NCBI RefSeq assembly: GCF_001485435.1
Contig: NZ_BCMS01000005.1
Location: forward strand, 44,780-108,779
Reading direction: 5' to 3'
Source: Deinococcus grandis
GTDB lineage: Bacteria > Deinococcota > Deinococci > Deinococcales > Deinococcaceae
Length of the DNA: 64,000 nucleotides
Shown: one piece after another, positions 1 through 8,175 of the stretch
How positions within the stretch are numbered: position 1 is the stretch's first letter
How the letters are laid out: each line of letters begins with the position of its first letter
The notes under the pieces: model-generated
Database searches by the model: none
What the model saw: the letters and a program-made list of their open reading frames with translations, nothing else
What the model was told of the DNA's origin: nothing
Program-made: the position numbers and the translations under genes

Positions 1-784
1 GCTCGTCGCTGATCCCGGCGATCAGGTGCTCGGCAGCGGCCCAGGCTTCCTCCTCGGTGGGGCGCACGATAACGTGGGCGCGCAGCCCGAAGCGCACCTG
101 GCGGCCGTGCCGGGCGGCCTCGGCGCGCACCTGCTCGAACTTCTCCCGCAGCTGCTCGGGCCGCTCGCCCCAGCTGAGGTACACGTCCACGTGTTCCCCG
201 GCGACCTCCAGCGCGGGCTGGCTGCTGCCCCCGAAGTAGATGGGCGGGTAGGGGCGCTGCACGCTGGGCAGCAGGGCGCGGGCGTTTTCCAGCTGAACGT
301 ACTCGCCGCGCTGCGTGACCGTCTCACCGCGCAGCAGCGCGCGGAACGCGCCGAGCCACTCGCCGGTCAGGGCGTACCGCTGCGCCTGCGTGAGGTTCAG
401 GCCCTCGAAGTCGAAGTTGCCGCTGCCGGACACGATATTCAGGTTCACGCGGCCGCCGCTGATCCGGTCGAGCGAGGCGGTCAGGCGCGCGGCCAGGACG
501 GGGGAGAGCAGGCCGGGGCGCAGCGCGACCAGGAAGCGCAGCTGCCGGGTGAGGCTCGACAGGGCGCTGGCGACCACCAGGGTGTCCTCGTTGGTGCCGC
601 CGGTGGGGAGCAGCGCGCCGTCGAACCCCAGCACGTCGGCGGCCTGCGCGACCTGCGAGAGGTAACTGAAGTGCGCCGGTCGGCTGGGCTGGCCCAGCTG
701 GCGGCCGTCGCCGCCGGAGGGAATGAACCAGTACAGCGAGGGGGGGGTGGGGTGAGTGTGGTCCGTCAGGTCGGTGTGCGTCAT
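1..784 (-). CDS. ssuD: FMNH2-dependent alkanesulfonate monooxygenase, 3' end outside window
   Basis: Luciferase-type flavin monooxygenase that releases sulfite from alkanesulfonates for sulfur assimilation. The 261 residues visible follow the SsuD layout closely: a WFIPSGGDGRQLG start, a DRISGGR segment, then RPYPPIYFGGSS and VDVYLSWGE, where E. coli SsuD has very similar blocks. The ATG at 784 is chosen because an AGGAG Shine-Dalgarno lies 7 nt upstream. The gene runs off the window, so about a third is missing. It sits downstream of a SAM-I riboswitch and a small hypothetical gene on the same strand, which fits sulfur-responsive control. A related sulfonate or sulfone monooxygenase of the same family is the main alternative. 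Confidence 0.9.
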   Translation of the reverse strand, partial: MTHTDLTDHTHPTPPSLYWFIPSGGDGRQLGQPSRPAHFSYLSQVAQAADVLGFDGALLPTGGTNEDTLVVASALSSLTRQLRFLVALRPGLLSPVLAARLTASLDRISGGRVNLNIVSGSGNFDFEGLNLTQAQRYALTGEWLGAFRALLRGETVTQRGEYVQLENARALLPSVQRPYPPIYFGGSSQPALEVAGEHVDVYLSWGERPEQLREKFEQVRAEAARHGRQVRFGLRAHVIVRPTEEEAWAAAEHLIAGISDE

Positions 785-859
785 GTGGGCTCCTGGGGGT
801 AGCGGGGAGGACCTGACCCGGTCTCAGGGGGTCAGTCAGGGGCGGGGCACGGCTTCAGG

Positions 860-1060
860 TCAGGCGGCGCTGGCGCGCAGGGCCGGGTGGGCGGCGCGCT
901 GCACCTGCGTGCGCCCGGTGAGGTACAGGGCACTCAGGTGCGCGCGGCCGTACACGCGCTCGAAGATCAGGACGTTCCATTCGAGTGTGCCGTGCGGTGA
1001 GGTGACGAGCAGCGTGTCGAGCGTGCCGGGTTTCCAGCGGACATGCAGGGTTTCCGTCAT
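860..1060 (-). CDS. Small hypothetical protein between SAM riboswitch and ssuD
   Basis: 66 codons, beginning MTETLHVRWKPG. A GGAG motif lies 8 nt before the ATG. I see no signal peptide, membrane segment or known motif; the sequence looks soluble and mixed alpha/beta. It is 75 nt upstream of ssuD on the same strand and is the first sizeable gene after the riboswitch, so it probably belongs to the sulfur-regulated transcript. I do not recognise the family. Confidence 0.6.
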   Translation of the reverse strand: MTETLHVRWKPGTLDTLLVTSPHGTLEWNVLIFERVYGRAHLSALYLTGRTQVQRAAHPALRASAA

Positions 1061-1178
1061 GGCAGGGGCTCCAGGAAAGGGCGCGCAGGACCGGTCGGCG
1101 CGGCGCCAGGGGGCCGCGGGAGCCGGTCGGCGCTGGGCAGGTGGAGGGGAAGACCGGGCCGCCGGGTGGACGGCCGTC

Positions 1179-1202
1179 TCAGCTGGGGCGACATCGCGTC
1201 AT
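1179..1202 (-). other. Seven-codon reading frame after the riboswitch
   Basis: An ATG preceded by AAAGGA opens a frame MTRCRPS then stop, between the aptamer and the 66-aa gene. It contains one Cys codon. It may be chance; it is listed because a second Cys-containing micro-ORF lies inside the aptamer. Confidence 0.25.
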
Positions 1203-1237
1203 GGGTTGTCCTTTGTCGGGGGCGCGCGGGGGCGCTC

Positions 1238-1412
1238 GCCGCTATCGTTCCCGGTTCGGGCAGGCGTGAAGCACCGTGGGAGGATTCAGGTCAACAACAG
1301 CGGGGGCGGCCCTGGAGGGCGCGGCCGGCGGGTGGTGTGTTGAGCTGCTTCATGTGACTCCTGGTTGCTGCGGCGTCGCCGGGCCTGTTCCCTCGGCCGC
1401 TCTGGATAGTGA
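1238..1412 (-). promoter_or_regulatory. SAM-I (S-box) riboswitch with enlarged P3 containing a uORF
   Basis: The minus strand carries the S-box core: CTATCCAGAGCGG, GAGGGAACAGGCCC and GCAGCAACC (about 1409-1362), then CGGTGCTTCACGCC and CCCGAACCGGGAACGATAG (about 1275-1242). P1 closes perfectly (CTATC at 1409-1405 with GATAG at 1246-1242), and P4 closes as CCCG/CGGG. In ordinary S-boxes P3 is a short hairpin between GCAACC and GGTGC; here that interval is over 80 nt and holds a 20-codon ORF with its own AGGAG. The downstream genes are sulfur related. I see no T-run terminator after the aptamer, so the expression platform is unclear and may act on translation. Confidence 0.85.
1291..1353 (-). 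CDS. 20-codon uORF nested in riboswitch P3, ends Cys-Cys
   Basis: AGGAG lies 5 nt before the ATG at 1353. The peptide starts MKQLN and ends RPRCC, with TGT TGT TGA as the last three codons. The AGGAG can pair with CTCC just before the GGTGC segment as part of an extended P3 stem, so aptamer folding and uORF translation should compete. Cys-rich leader peptides controlling sulfur genes by ribosome stalling are known in actinobacteria; a similar role here is inference. Confidence 0.55.
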   Translation of the reverse strand: MKQLNTPPAGRALQGRPRCC

Positions 1413-1432
1413 CCCTGTGCAGGGTTGGACGT

Positions 1433-1461
1433 ACCCTAAAGCAGATTACAAATCTTGTCAA
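1433..1461 (-). promoter_or_regulatory. Sigma-70-type promoter for the riboswitch transcript
   Basis: On the minus strand TTGACA (1461-1456) is followed after exactly 17 nt by TAGGGT (1438-1433). A start near 1425 would place the aptamer about 15 nt into the RNA. The -10 box departs from TATAAT but keeps TA...T. Confidence 0.7.
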
Positions 1462-1586
1462 CTTTAGGGGGTTCGGGAAAAGGCGAGCTCCGCTGGGCTG
1501 GCCCCACAGTCTGCGCAGATTCGGGCAGAGACCCGTCACCGTTCGAGGTTCGGGGAGCAGACCAAAAGGACGTACCACACACGGGC

Positions 1587-2567
1587 TCAGAAGTCCTCGA
1601 CTTCGTTCTGGACGTCGTTGTCCTCCATGGCCACGTACCTGCGGGTGGTGTCCACCGAGGAATGCCCGAGGAACAGGCCGACGCGCGTGAAGTCCTTCGT
1701 GGCGCGGTACAGGCGCGTGCCGGAGTGCTTGCGGGCCGCGTGGAAGCCGCGCCAGGCGGAGCGGTGACCGGCGGCGGCGAAGACCTTGCGCATGCGGTAC
1801 TGGACGTGGTGGTACTGCCAGTCGAACAGGTGCCCCTCTGGTGTGACCGGGGCGAGGCCGTGCAGGGCTGCGCGCACCCGTCGGCCCAGGGGAACGCGGC
1901 GGGTCTTGCCGCCCTTGCCGTGCACGGTGAGCTGGGCGCCCTGGATGTCGCCGGCGCGGACGGTGAGGGCTTCGGTGACGCGCAGGCCCGCGTGGGCGCA
2001 CAGGATCAGGAGTGCGGCGAGTCGCGGGTCGCAGTGCTCGAGGACGTCCTCGACTTCGCGCATGTAGGGCGGGTTCTTGACGATGCCGGGCGTGGGGTCC
2101 GGGGGGACGTGGGCGTCCTCGAACGGTTGCGCGTCGGTGGCACCGGCCCAGCGCAGGGCGCGGTAGAGGGCGCGGGCCCCGGCGACGTACTGGGCGACGG
2201 TGGCGGCCGACAGCGTCCCGGATTTGCCGCGGCCCCGCGTGGGGCGCGTCTGGAGCTGGGCGACGTAGCGCCCGCCGTCACGCCGACCGGGGCGCAGGAG
2301 TTGCACGCCGCTGGCCTGGGCCCAGGGGACGAAGTCGCGCACGGCGAGGGCGTAGGCGGCGAGGGTCTTGGCGCTGGTGCGGGCGCCCTTGCGGCTGCCG
2401 GTGGTCATGTACGCCTGGGTGACCTGCACGAGCGTCTCGGTGTCGTAGGTGCTGGCCGCCTCGACCGCCCGGACCCGCAGGGCCTGATCGGTGAGGTTGG
2501 CCAGGGCGAGGGTGTCGCTGCGCCGGACGAGGGTCATGCTGGGCGTCAGTTTAGCACTAAATGACAT
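1587..2567 (-). CDS. Tyrosine-type site-specific recombinase
   Basis: A 326-aa phage-integrase-family protein. An N-terminal SAM-like core-binding domain (about residues 50-150) is followed by a catalytic domain with all expected residues: Arg in AGLRVTEAL, Lys in GKGGKTRR, the H-x-x-R block HAARKHSG, and LGHSSVDTTRRY with the second His and the nucleophilic Tyr. Two in-frame starts exist, 2567 and 2537; neither has a good Shine-Dalgarno. The 2567 start falls inside an inverted repeat, so autoregulation is possible. I see no tRNA or attachment core beside it. It is distinct in sequence from the integrase at 29536. Confidence 0.9.
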   Translation of the reverse strand: MSFSAKLTPSMTLVRRSDTLALANLTDQALRVRAVEAASTYDTETLVQVTQAYMTTGSRKGARTSAKTLAAYALAVRDFVPWAQASGVQLLRPGRRDGGRYVAQLQTRPTRGRGKSGTLSAATVAQYVAGARALYRALRWAGATDAQPFEDAHVPPDPTPGIVKNPPYMREVEDVLEHCDPRLAALLILCAHAGLRVTEALTVRAGDIQGAQLTVHGKGGKTRRVPLGRRVRAALHGLAPVTPEGHLFDWQYHHVQYRMRKVFAAAGHRSAWRGFHAARKHSGTRLYRATKDFTRVGLFLGHSSVDTTRRYVAMEDNDVQNEVEDF

Positions 2568-2572
2568 TAGTG
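2555..2572. promoter_or_regulatory. Inverted repeat over recombinase start
   Basis: CACTAA and TTAGTG arms separated by 6 nt form a perfect 18-bp inverted repeat covering the upstream start codon of the recombinase. It could be an operator or an arm-type recombinase site; the sequence cannot distinguish these. Confidence 0.35.
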
Positions 2573-2789
2573 TGAAACAGACGAGCTGGATTTCAGCTTC
2601 TCAAGCCGCAACACCCTTGAACCTACCTGCTCCGACCTCTACTGCTCAACAGGTCTGAGGATTCCCTCCGCTCCTGGCCACGCAGCTGCGCACGCCCCGG
2701 TCCTGGCCCGCTGAGCCCCGCAGACCGCGTGACGACTTGACCAAACCGCGCCTCACCCAGCCAGAGGCGAGTCGCGGTCTACTGCGCTC

Positions 2790-3968
2790 ATGACCCACGC
2801 GACGCTCAGTCTCCTGCCCGTGCAGGCCGTTCAGGCGGCGCTGGACGCGATCGGCGACACCATCGCCATCCTCGGGCCGGACGGACAGATCGTCGCCGTC
2901 AACGACGCCTGGACGCGTTTCATGCAGGGCAACGGCGGCGAGGAGAGCACCTGCGGCGTCGGCGCGAACTACCTGGGCGCCTGTGACCGCGCCGACGGAC
3001 CCTCCTCGGACGAGGGCCCACTCGTCGCCCAGGGCCTGCGCGACGTCCTCGGTGGCCGCGCCGAGGGCTACTCGCTGGAGTATCCCTGTCACAGTCCCAC
3101 CCGGCAGCGCTGGTACCGCGTGGAGGTCCGCCCCTTCGACGCGCAGGGCGTCCGCTACGCCACGGTCGTGCATACCGACGTCACCGCGCAGCGCCTCACC
3201 GAGATCCGCGCCGGGGATCTCGACCAGGAAGTCGCGCTGGGCGTGCGTGAGAAGACCGCCGGGCTGAGAGCGGAGAACAGGGAACTCGACGCGTTCATCG
3301 GCGCGGTGTCACACGACCTGCGCGCGCCGATCCGGCACCTGCGCGGGTACCTGCAGCTGCTGCGCCGCCGCGCCGAGCCGCGCCTCGTGGACGACGACCG
3401 CCGCATCCTGGACATCCTCGAGGGCGCCTCGGGTCGCCTCGCACAGATGATCGACGAGCTGCTCGGTCTGGCCCGCACGTCACAGGTGGCCCTGCGCGTC
3501 CAGCCGGTGGACCTGCACGCGGTGGTGGAGCGTGCCTGGGTGAATCTGGACCCGGACACGCAGGGCCGCCGGATCGACTGGGTGACGGGGAACCTGCCGA
3601 CCGTGCCGGGTGACCCGGACCTGCTGCGCCTGGCGTTCGAGAACCTGCTGTCGAACGCCATCAAGTACACCTCGGGCCGGGAGCAGGCGCGGATCGAGGT
3701 CGGCGCGAAACGCGACGGGCGCGACTGGGTGGTGTTCGTTCAGGACGACGGGGCGGGCTTCGACGCCCGGTACGCGCACCGGCTGTTCGGGGCGTTCCAG
3801 CGGCTGCATGACGACCGGGACTTCCAGGGCGTCGGGATGGGTCTGGTGAACGTCAAGCGGATCGTGGAGCGGCATGGGGGGAGCGTCTGGGCGACCGGGC
3901 ATCCGGGGGACGGGGCGACGTTCTCCCTTCGTCTCCCTGCGGGGACCGGACCTGCCGGAATCGACTGA
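2790..3968 (+). CDS. PAS-domain sensor histidine kinase
   Basis: 392 aa, no membrane segment, so cytoplasmic. Residues 12-130 form a PAS domain, starting AIGDTIAILGPDGQIVAVN. A short helical linker leads to the dimerisation domain with the phospho-acceptor H175 in AVSHDLRAPIRHL. The ATPase domain follows, with the N box FENLLSNAIKY, DDGAGF (G1), and GVGMGLVNVKRIVERHGG (G2). It has no receiver domain, but two stand-alone receivers lie within 2 kb (4171-4611 and 5159-5584) and are the obvious partners. The kinase core resembles those paired with Rcp1-type regulators, though the phytochrome GAF/PHY modules are absent. The signal sensed by the PAS domain is unknown. Confidence 0.9.
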   Translation: MTHATLSLLPVQAVQAALDAIGDTIAILGPDGQIVAVNDAWTRFMQGNGGEESTCGVGANYLGACDRADGPSSDEGPLVAQGLRDVLGGRAEGYSLEYPCHSPTRQRWYRVEVRPFDAQGVRYATVVHTDVTAQRLTEIRAGDLDQEVALGVREKTAGLRAENRELDAFIGAVSHDLRAPIRHLRGYLQLLRRRAEPRLVDDDRRILDILEGASGRLAQMIDELLGLARTSQVALRVQPVDLHAVVERAWVNLDPDTQGRRIDWVTGNLPTVPGDPDLLRLAFENLLSNAIKYTSGREQARIEVGAKRDGRDWVVFVQDDGAGFDARYAHRLFGAFQRLHDDRDFQGVGMGLVNVKRIVERHGGSVWATGHPGDGATFSLRLPAGTGPAGID

Positions 3969-4126
3969 TGCGTCCCCGTGGACGCCGCGTTCGGCGCTTG
4001 GGTCTCGGCAGAGGCGGTCTACCTGTGACGGCGCTCGTGGAGGCCCACATTGAACTGGACGAAGCGGTGGCCTCTGCATTCGGCTGGAACTGGCCGTTGA
4101 GCGAGGACGACCTCCTCGCGCGGTGA
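3968..4126 (+). pseudogene. Remnant resembling the C-terminus of an N6-adenine DNA methylase
   Basis: The frame opens with an ATG overlapping the kinase stop (TGATG). Its last 33 residues include the segment ELDEAVASAFGWNWPL, which matches the extreme C-terminal tail common in large Eco57I/BREX-type methylases (hydrophobic D-x-x-V-x-x-A-Y-G-W). The upstream part is Arg/Gly-rich and looks non-coding. I read it as a leftover of a deleted methylase gene; chance similarity is possible. Confidence 0.35.
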
Positions 4127-4170
4127 CTGACGCTGAAGCTGACGCGGCCTGCCTACCCGTCCGCGTTCGT

Positions 4171-4611
4171 TCAGGGGTTCAGGCCGTCGAAGATGCCGTG
4201 CCAGTACGTGACGAGCGTATCCACCTGCACCTCGAATGCCGTGAAGACGCCAGGTTTGGTCAGGTAGCTCGTCGCGCCTGCCCGGTACGCCGCGTCGATA
4301 TCCTGCGGGTCGTCCGACGTCGCCAGGACCACCACCCGCAGGTGCCGCAGCGGCTCGGACGCCTGGATGGCCTGCAGGATCGCCAGTCCCGACACGGTCG
4401 GCATGAACAGGTCGAGCAGGATCACGTCCGGGAGGGTGCCGGCCCGCGCGGCCGCGTGCAGCCAGGGGATGGCGGCAGCGGGATCGTCGAGGGTGCGCAG
4501 CTGGGCGCGGTCGGCCTGGGGTTCGAAGGCCATGCTGGCGAGCAGGCAGGCCGCGGGCTCGTCGTCGATCAGCAGCACCTGAAGGTGCCGCGCGGGAGCA
4601 GGTGTGACCAT
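4171..4611 (-). CDS. Single-domain response regulator, CheY/Rcp1 type
   Basis: 146 aa with only a receiver domain. Acidic pair D16/D17 in LLIDDEPA, phospho-acceptor D67 in VILLDLFMP, T98 in LATSD and K119 in YLTKP are all present, so it should be phosphorylatable. The stop is at 4171 and the ATG at 4611. It is convergent with the PAS kinase 200 bp away. The ending YWHGIFDGLNP resembles Rcp1-type regulators that act without a DNA-binding domain. The output is probably protein-protein signalling. Confidence 0.9.
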   Translation of the reverse strand: MVTPAPARHLQVLLIDDEPAACLLASMAFEPQADRAQLRTLDDPAAAIPWLHAAARAGTLPDVILLDLFMPTVSGLAILQAIQASEPLRHLRVVVLATSDDPQDIDAAYRAGATSYLTKPGVFTAFEVQVDTLVTYWHGIFDGLNP

Positions 4612-4688
4612 GTCACCCAGCGTGACACGCCGGTGGTCAGAACCAAAACTGACTGGACATAGGGGGGGCGACTGTCCATTCTTCGCGT

Positions 4689-5063
4689 GTGATGGACCAC
4701 CCGTCCTGTGCAGGCCCCGTCTTCACGCAACTGGCACTCAGCCGCTCCGGGCGTCCCCTACCCTCAGGTGTGCATGCTCTGAACGTCCTGACGCTGAACT
4801 CCATCGAGGTCTACCAGCGGTGGCTGTCCCCACTGAAAGGCTTCCGTTGCGCTCACGCGGCCTTCTTCGGCGGTGAGTCGTGTTCGGCCGCGGTGCGGCG
4901 CGTGGTCAGCGAGCAGGGGCTGGTGGGGGGGCGCGCGGACATCGCGGCGCGGTTTGAGTCGTGCCGACAGGCGTACGGGCACCTGCGTGGCGCGCAGGTG
5001 ACGGGCGGTGTTCAGGGCGTGTGCTGCTGCGGCCCTGTGCCCATTCCTTTCCGGTGTGGCTAG
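4689..5063 (+). CDS. yidD: YidD-like membrane insertion efficiency factor
   Basis: The C-terminal 90 residues fit the YidD/DUF37 family: a YQRWLSPLKGFRCAHA block, then FFGGESCSAAVRRVV, and a Cys-rich end (CCCGPVP). YidD is a small peripheral membrane protein that helps YidC insert inner-membrane proteins. The 124-aa frame from 4689 is longer than usual. The GTG at 4770 would start just before the conserved region and may be the real start. The Cys-rich tail and variant motif suggest the Deinococcus-type divergent subgroup rather than the rnpA-linked copy. Confidence 0.7.
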   Translation: MMDHPSCAGPVFTQLALSRSGRPLPSGVHALNVLTLNSIEVYQRWLSPLKGFRCAHAAFFGGESCSAAVRRVVSEQGLVGGRADIAARFESCRQAYGHLRGAQVTGGVQGVCCCGPVPIPFRCG

Positions 5064-5158
5064 TGGCCGACGCGTGGAGGAGGCGGGCCGCGCCGCGTCC
5101 CGGGCGTCTTCACCTTCCCGGATCAGGTTCCGCCGCCTGATTTTTGCCATGCTGAGGT

Positions 5159-5584
5159 ATGAGTCGGCCTCTTCACGTTCTCCTGGCGGATGACAGCCTC
5201 CCGGACCGCCTGCTGGCCGAGGTGGCGTTCGACGCGCAGGACGTCCCGGTCCACGTGACCTACTGCGAGGACGGACAGCAGGTGCTCGACACGCTGCTGC
5301 GTGACGACACAGAACGCCCCGACGTCATCGTCCTGGATCTCAACATGCCCCGCATGGACGGTCACGAGACCCTGCGGCACATTCGCGCCCATCCGGACCT
5401 GCGGCACTACCCGGTGGCGATCCTCACGTCGTCTGCCAGCGAGTCGGACATCGCGCAGGCGTACGCGCATCTCGCGTCGCTCTACATGACCAAGGAGATT
5501 GACCTCGGCCGGTTCACCGAGCAGATCGGCGCGTTCGTCGGGTTTTATGGCCAGTGCCTTTTCGATGCGGCCGCCAGAACCTGA
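5159..5584 (+). CDS. Single-domain response regulator, CheY/Rcp1 type
   Basis: 141 aa, receiver domain only: D11/D12 in LLADDS, phospho-acceptor D60 in VIVLDLNMPRMDG, T90 in AILTSS and K112 in YMTKE. It belongs to the same subgroup as the regulator at 4171 but is clearly diverged from it, so this is not a recent duplication. It lies upstream of the transposon-interrupted SRAP-like gene. With the PAS kinase it makes a small cytoplasmic signalling cluster with no DNA-binding output protein. Confidence 0.9.
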   Translation: MSRPLHVLLADDSLPDRLLAEVAFDAQDVPVHVTYCEDGQQVLDTLLRDDTERPDVIVLDLNMPRMDGHETLRHIRAHPDLRHYPVAILTSSASESDIAQAYAHLASLYMTKEIDLGRFTEQIGAFVGFYGQCLFDAAART

Positions 5585-5704
5585 CGGTGCGGTGCAGGGT
5601 GGCGCAGGGGCGATCCCATGCACGTTGGCCCTGGCTGCCAAGACTCGCTCCGCCGGTCACAGCTCATACAGTCGCAGTGTGGCCTGGCCGGTCAGGATGG
5701 TGGC

Positions 5705-5845
5705 ATGCCGGTGCTCGTCCAGCAGTTCAGTCCAGCGACCTGGGCGGCCCTCACGCGGGTATTTCCTGGCCTGCTCGTCGACAGCTGGCCGGGTGAGGTG
5801 CGGCCCGGGGACACGCTGCGATTCCTGCGCCGGGATCGGGGTCAC
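5705..5845 (+). pseudogene. SRAP-like gene, 5' fragment cut by Tn3-family transposon
   Basis: Starts MPVLVQQFSPATW at 5705 and is open until the transposon enters after GTCAC at 5841-5845. The other part lies at 18440-18963. Joined, the pieces resemble SRAP proteins (YedK/HMCES, which crosslink to abasic sites): SWPGEVRPG recalls the RYNIAPGQ region, and a QWGLVTPG segment follows the junction. The usual catalytic Cys2 of MCGRY is absent. An extra G in the GGGG run just before the insertion shifts the frame, so the gene was probably already damaged. The family call is tentative. Confidence 0.4.
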
Positions 5846-5879
5846 CTGAGAGTAAGAACAGGAACCTGCGCTAAGGAAT
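5846..5879 (+). repeat. Tn3-family left terminal inverted repeat
   Basis: 34-bp repeat matching the inverted right end at 18406-18439 with three mismatches, flanked outside by GTCAC. tnpA stops inside this end at 5871. Confidence 0.9.
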
Positions 5880-7312
5880 CTGATTGATGTACTCCTCCAG
5901 GGAATACGGGTTACGCAGGGGGCGCAGGTTGCCCTGAGCCACATCTTCTGAGAGGGTGAAATCGTATTTGCCGAGCATGCTCACATGCTCGTGGAGCAAT
6001 GGAGTCAGTCGGGCCACGTCCTCATCGTTGACCGGATGACCGATGCTCCGTAGCTCATCGAGAGCTACTTGGATGTAGCGCGTATTCCACAGGACTATCG
6101 CGTTCACGACCAGGCCCAGTGCGCTCAACTGGTCTTCCATCCCTTCCCGATACCGCTGCCGCAATTCCCCTTTCTGTCCGTGAAACACGGCCCGCGCCAC
6201 GCTGTGGCGCTGCTCGCCCCGATTGAGTTGCCGCAGAATTCGCTGGCGGTAAGCCTCGTCGCCCACATAGTTCAGCAGGTACAGGGTCTTCTCGATGCGA
6301 CCCAGTTCAGCAATAGCCCGTCCCAGACTCGACAGGCTGCCCCCACGCTGCAAGGTACGCATAATGCTCGTTGCGCCGACCTTGCCCAGTTTGAGTGACC
6401 CGGCCAACCTAAGCATGTCCTCCCAGTGAGCGGCGATCAGCCGCTCGTTCAGGGTGTGACGGCTGAGGTCGTTCAGTGCGCCGTAATCCGCGTCCTTATC
6501 CAGTCGCCAGAAGCGCTGGTCAGATAAATCCGCCAGCCTGGGACTGAACTTGTAGCCCAGCAGGGCGAATAATCCGAACACCACATCGCTGTAGCCGTGG
6601 GTGTCGGCCATGATTTCGCGGGGGTCGAGGCGGGTCTGCTGTTCCAGCAGGCCCGCGAGGATATACAGACTGTCCCGCAGGGTTCCCGGAATCACGATGC
6701 CGTGAAATCCGGTGAACTGGTCACTGGTGAAGTTGTAGTAGGTGACGCCGCGCTGAGCGCCAAAATATTTGCTGTTCCAGCCAGCATTGATGGTGCGAAC
6801 GGGAACGACGAAACGCAGGCCATCGGCAGAGGCGACTTCCCCACCGCCCCAGCTCTGGGCCAGCGGCAACTCCAGTTGGGCATTCACCAGCAGGGCATTC
6901 GCGGCGGTAATGGTGTCGGCGCGGACGTAGTTCTGCGCTATCCACGATAGGCGCGGAAGGGTCAGGGCTTCCACATCAGGACGGGACACGGCTTTCAGGC
7001 CGATATTGCAAGCCTGTGAAAGGAGTACCGCACAGAGGCTCAGGGGAAGATGTCGTACCAGGGTTCGGCCTTCTGCGACGTGGGTAAACGCCTCAGCCAG
7101 TCCGGTGAACGAATGCACTTCCATCAAGAGTTCCGCGAGGTCAACAACGGGCAGGCGGGCTGAAATTTCAGCCCGCAACACCTTCAGGCTCTCCGGCTCA
7201 GGAATCGCTTCCGGCGCGGCCAGGTGAAGGGTGGTGTGGCCGTCCTCCTGAGTGAGTGACAGCGATGAATTGACGCTCAAGCGCTCTGATCTGTCAAGGG
7301 TTTGGTGGAGCC

Positions 7313-8128
7313 TCAGTTCAGGATGTAAGCCTGCTCCTCGAAGGCCGTCGGTGACTGATACCCCAACGACGAGTGACGACGGCGACGGTTATAGAACACT
7401 TCAATCCACTCGAACACCTCTGTCCGTGTCTGGGCACGGTCCCACTGCGCTTCGCCAAGCCCCATCTCCGTCTTCAATGTCGCAAAAAAGCTTTCCTGGA
7501 CAGCGTTATCCCAGCATTCTCCTGCCTCGCTCATACTCTGAACGGCCTGCAATCTGTCCAGCGCCTGCTGGTACACATCGCTCGTATACTGGCTCCCTCG
7601 ATCCGAATGATGCAGGAGTCCGCCTGGTGGGTTCCGACGAGCCACCGCCATCTCCAACGCCGCTGTGACCAGCGGCGTCTGAAGTCGCTCATTCAGCGCC
7701 CAGCCGACAATTTTCCTCGAGTACAGGTCCATGACCGTCGCCAGGTACAACCAGCCTTCACGGGTGGGGACATACGTGATGTCCGTGACCCACTTCTGAT
7801 TCGGGCCGTCCGCAGTGAACACCCGATCAAGAATGTTTTCTGCGACTGGGCGCGAAGATTTCGCCTTCGTCGTCGTCCGGAACTTCCGCTTTCCACGCGC
7901 GACAAGCTGTGCTTGTCGCATGAGCCGCCTGATCCGCTGACGACTGACCTGCTCTCCCTGTGCCTTCAGGTCGGCTTGGATGCGCAGCGCCCCGTATGTT
8001 CCCCGGCTTTCCTCGAAGCTGGTCCTGATTTTCTCGATCAGCACGCGGTCTTTTGAGATCCTCTTGCTCTCCGGCCTTCCCCGCGCAGCGTAGTACCCGC
8101 TGATGCTCACGTCCAGAATCCGGCACAT
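7313..8128 (-). CDS. IS3-family OrfB transposase (DDE), copy 1
   Basis: The catalytic half, open upstream of its first Met at 8128 into orfA in the -1 frame (WPLLRQATLIFRFIERHH...). rve-type integrase core: first Asp in VTDITYVPT, second Asp in LLHHSDRGSQYTS, Glu in QESFFATLKTE, then YNRRRRHSSLGY. The protein is intact. Confidence 0.95.
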   Translation of the reverse strand: MCRILDVSISGYYAARGRPESKRISKDRVLIEKIRTSFEESRGTYGALRIQADLKAQGEQVSRQRIRRLMRQAQLVARGKRKFRTTTKAKSSRPVAENILDRVFTADGPNQKWVTDITYVPTREGWLYLATVMDLYSRKIVGWALNERLQTPLVTAALEMAVARRNPPGGLLHHSDRGSQYTSDVYQQALDRLQAVQSMSEAGECWDNAVQESFFATLKTEMGLGEAQWDRAQTRTEVFEWIEVFYNRRRRHSSLGYQSPTAFEEQAYILN

Positions 8129-8175
8129 CAGCTCGACTGGAAACTCGTCGTGGTGCCGCTCGATGAACCTGAAGA

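Noticed and set aside
26..802. Long plus-strand open frame opposite ssuD
   Set aside because: High-GC shadow: the minus strand gives a clear SsuD protein with a ribosome site, while the plus frame is Gly/Ala/Val-rich with no family pattern.
7373..8056. 227-codon frame opposite IS3 orfB, repeated with every copy
   Set aside because: Its repetition only reflects the repeated IS; orfB on the other strand carries the DDE motifs.
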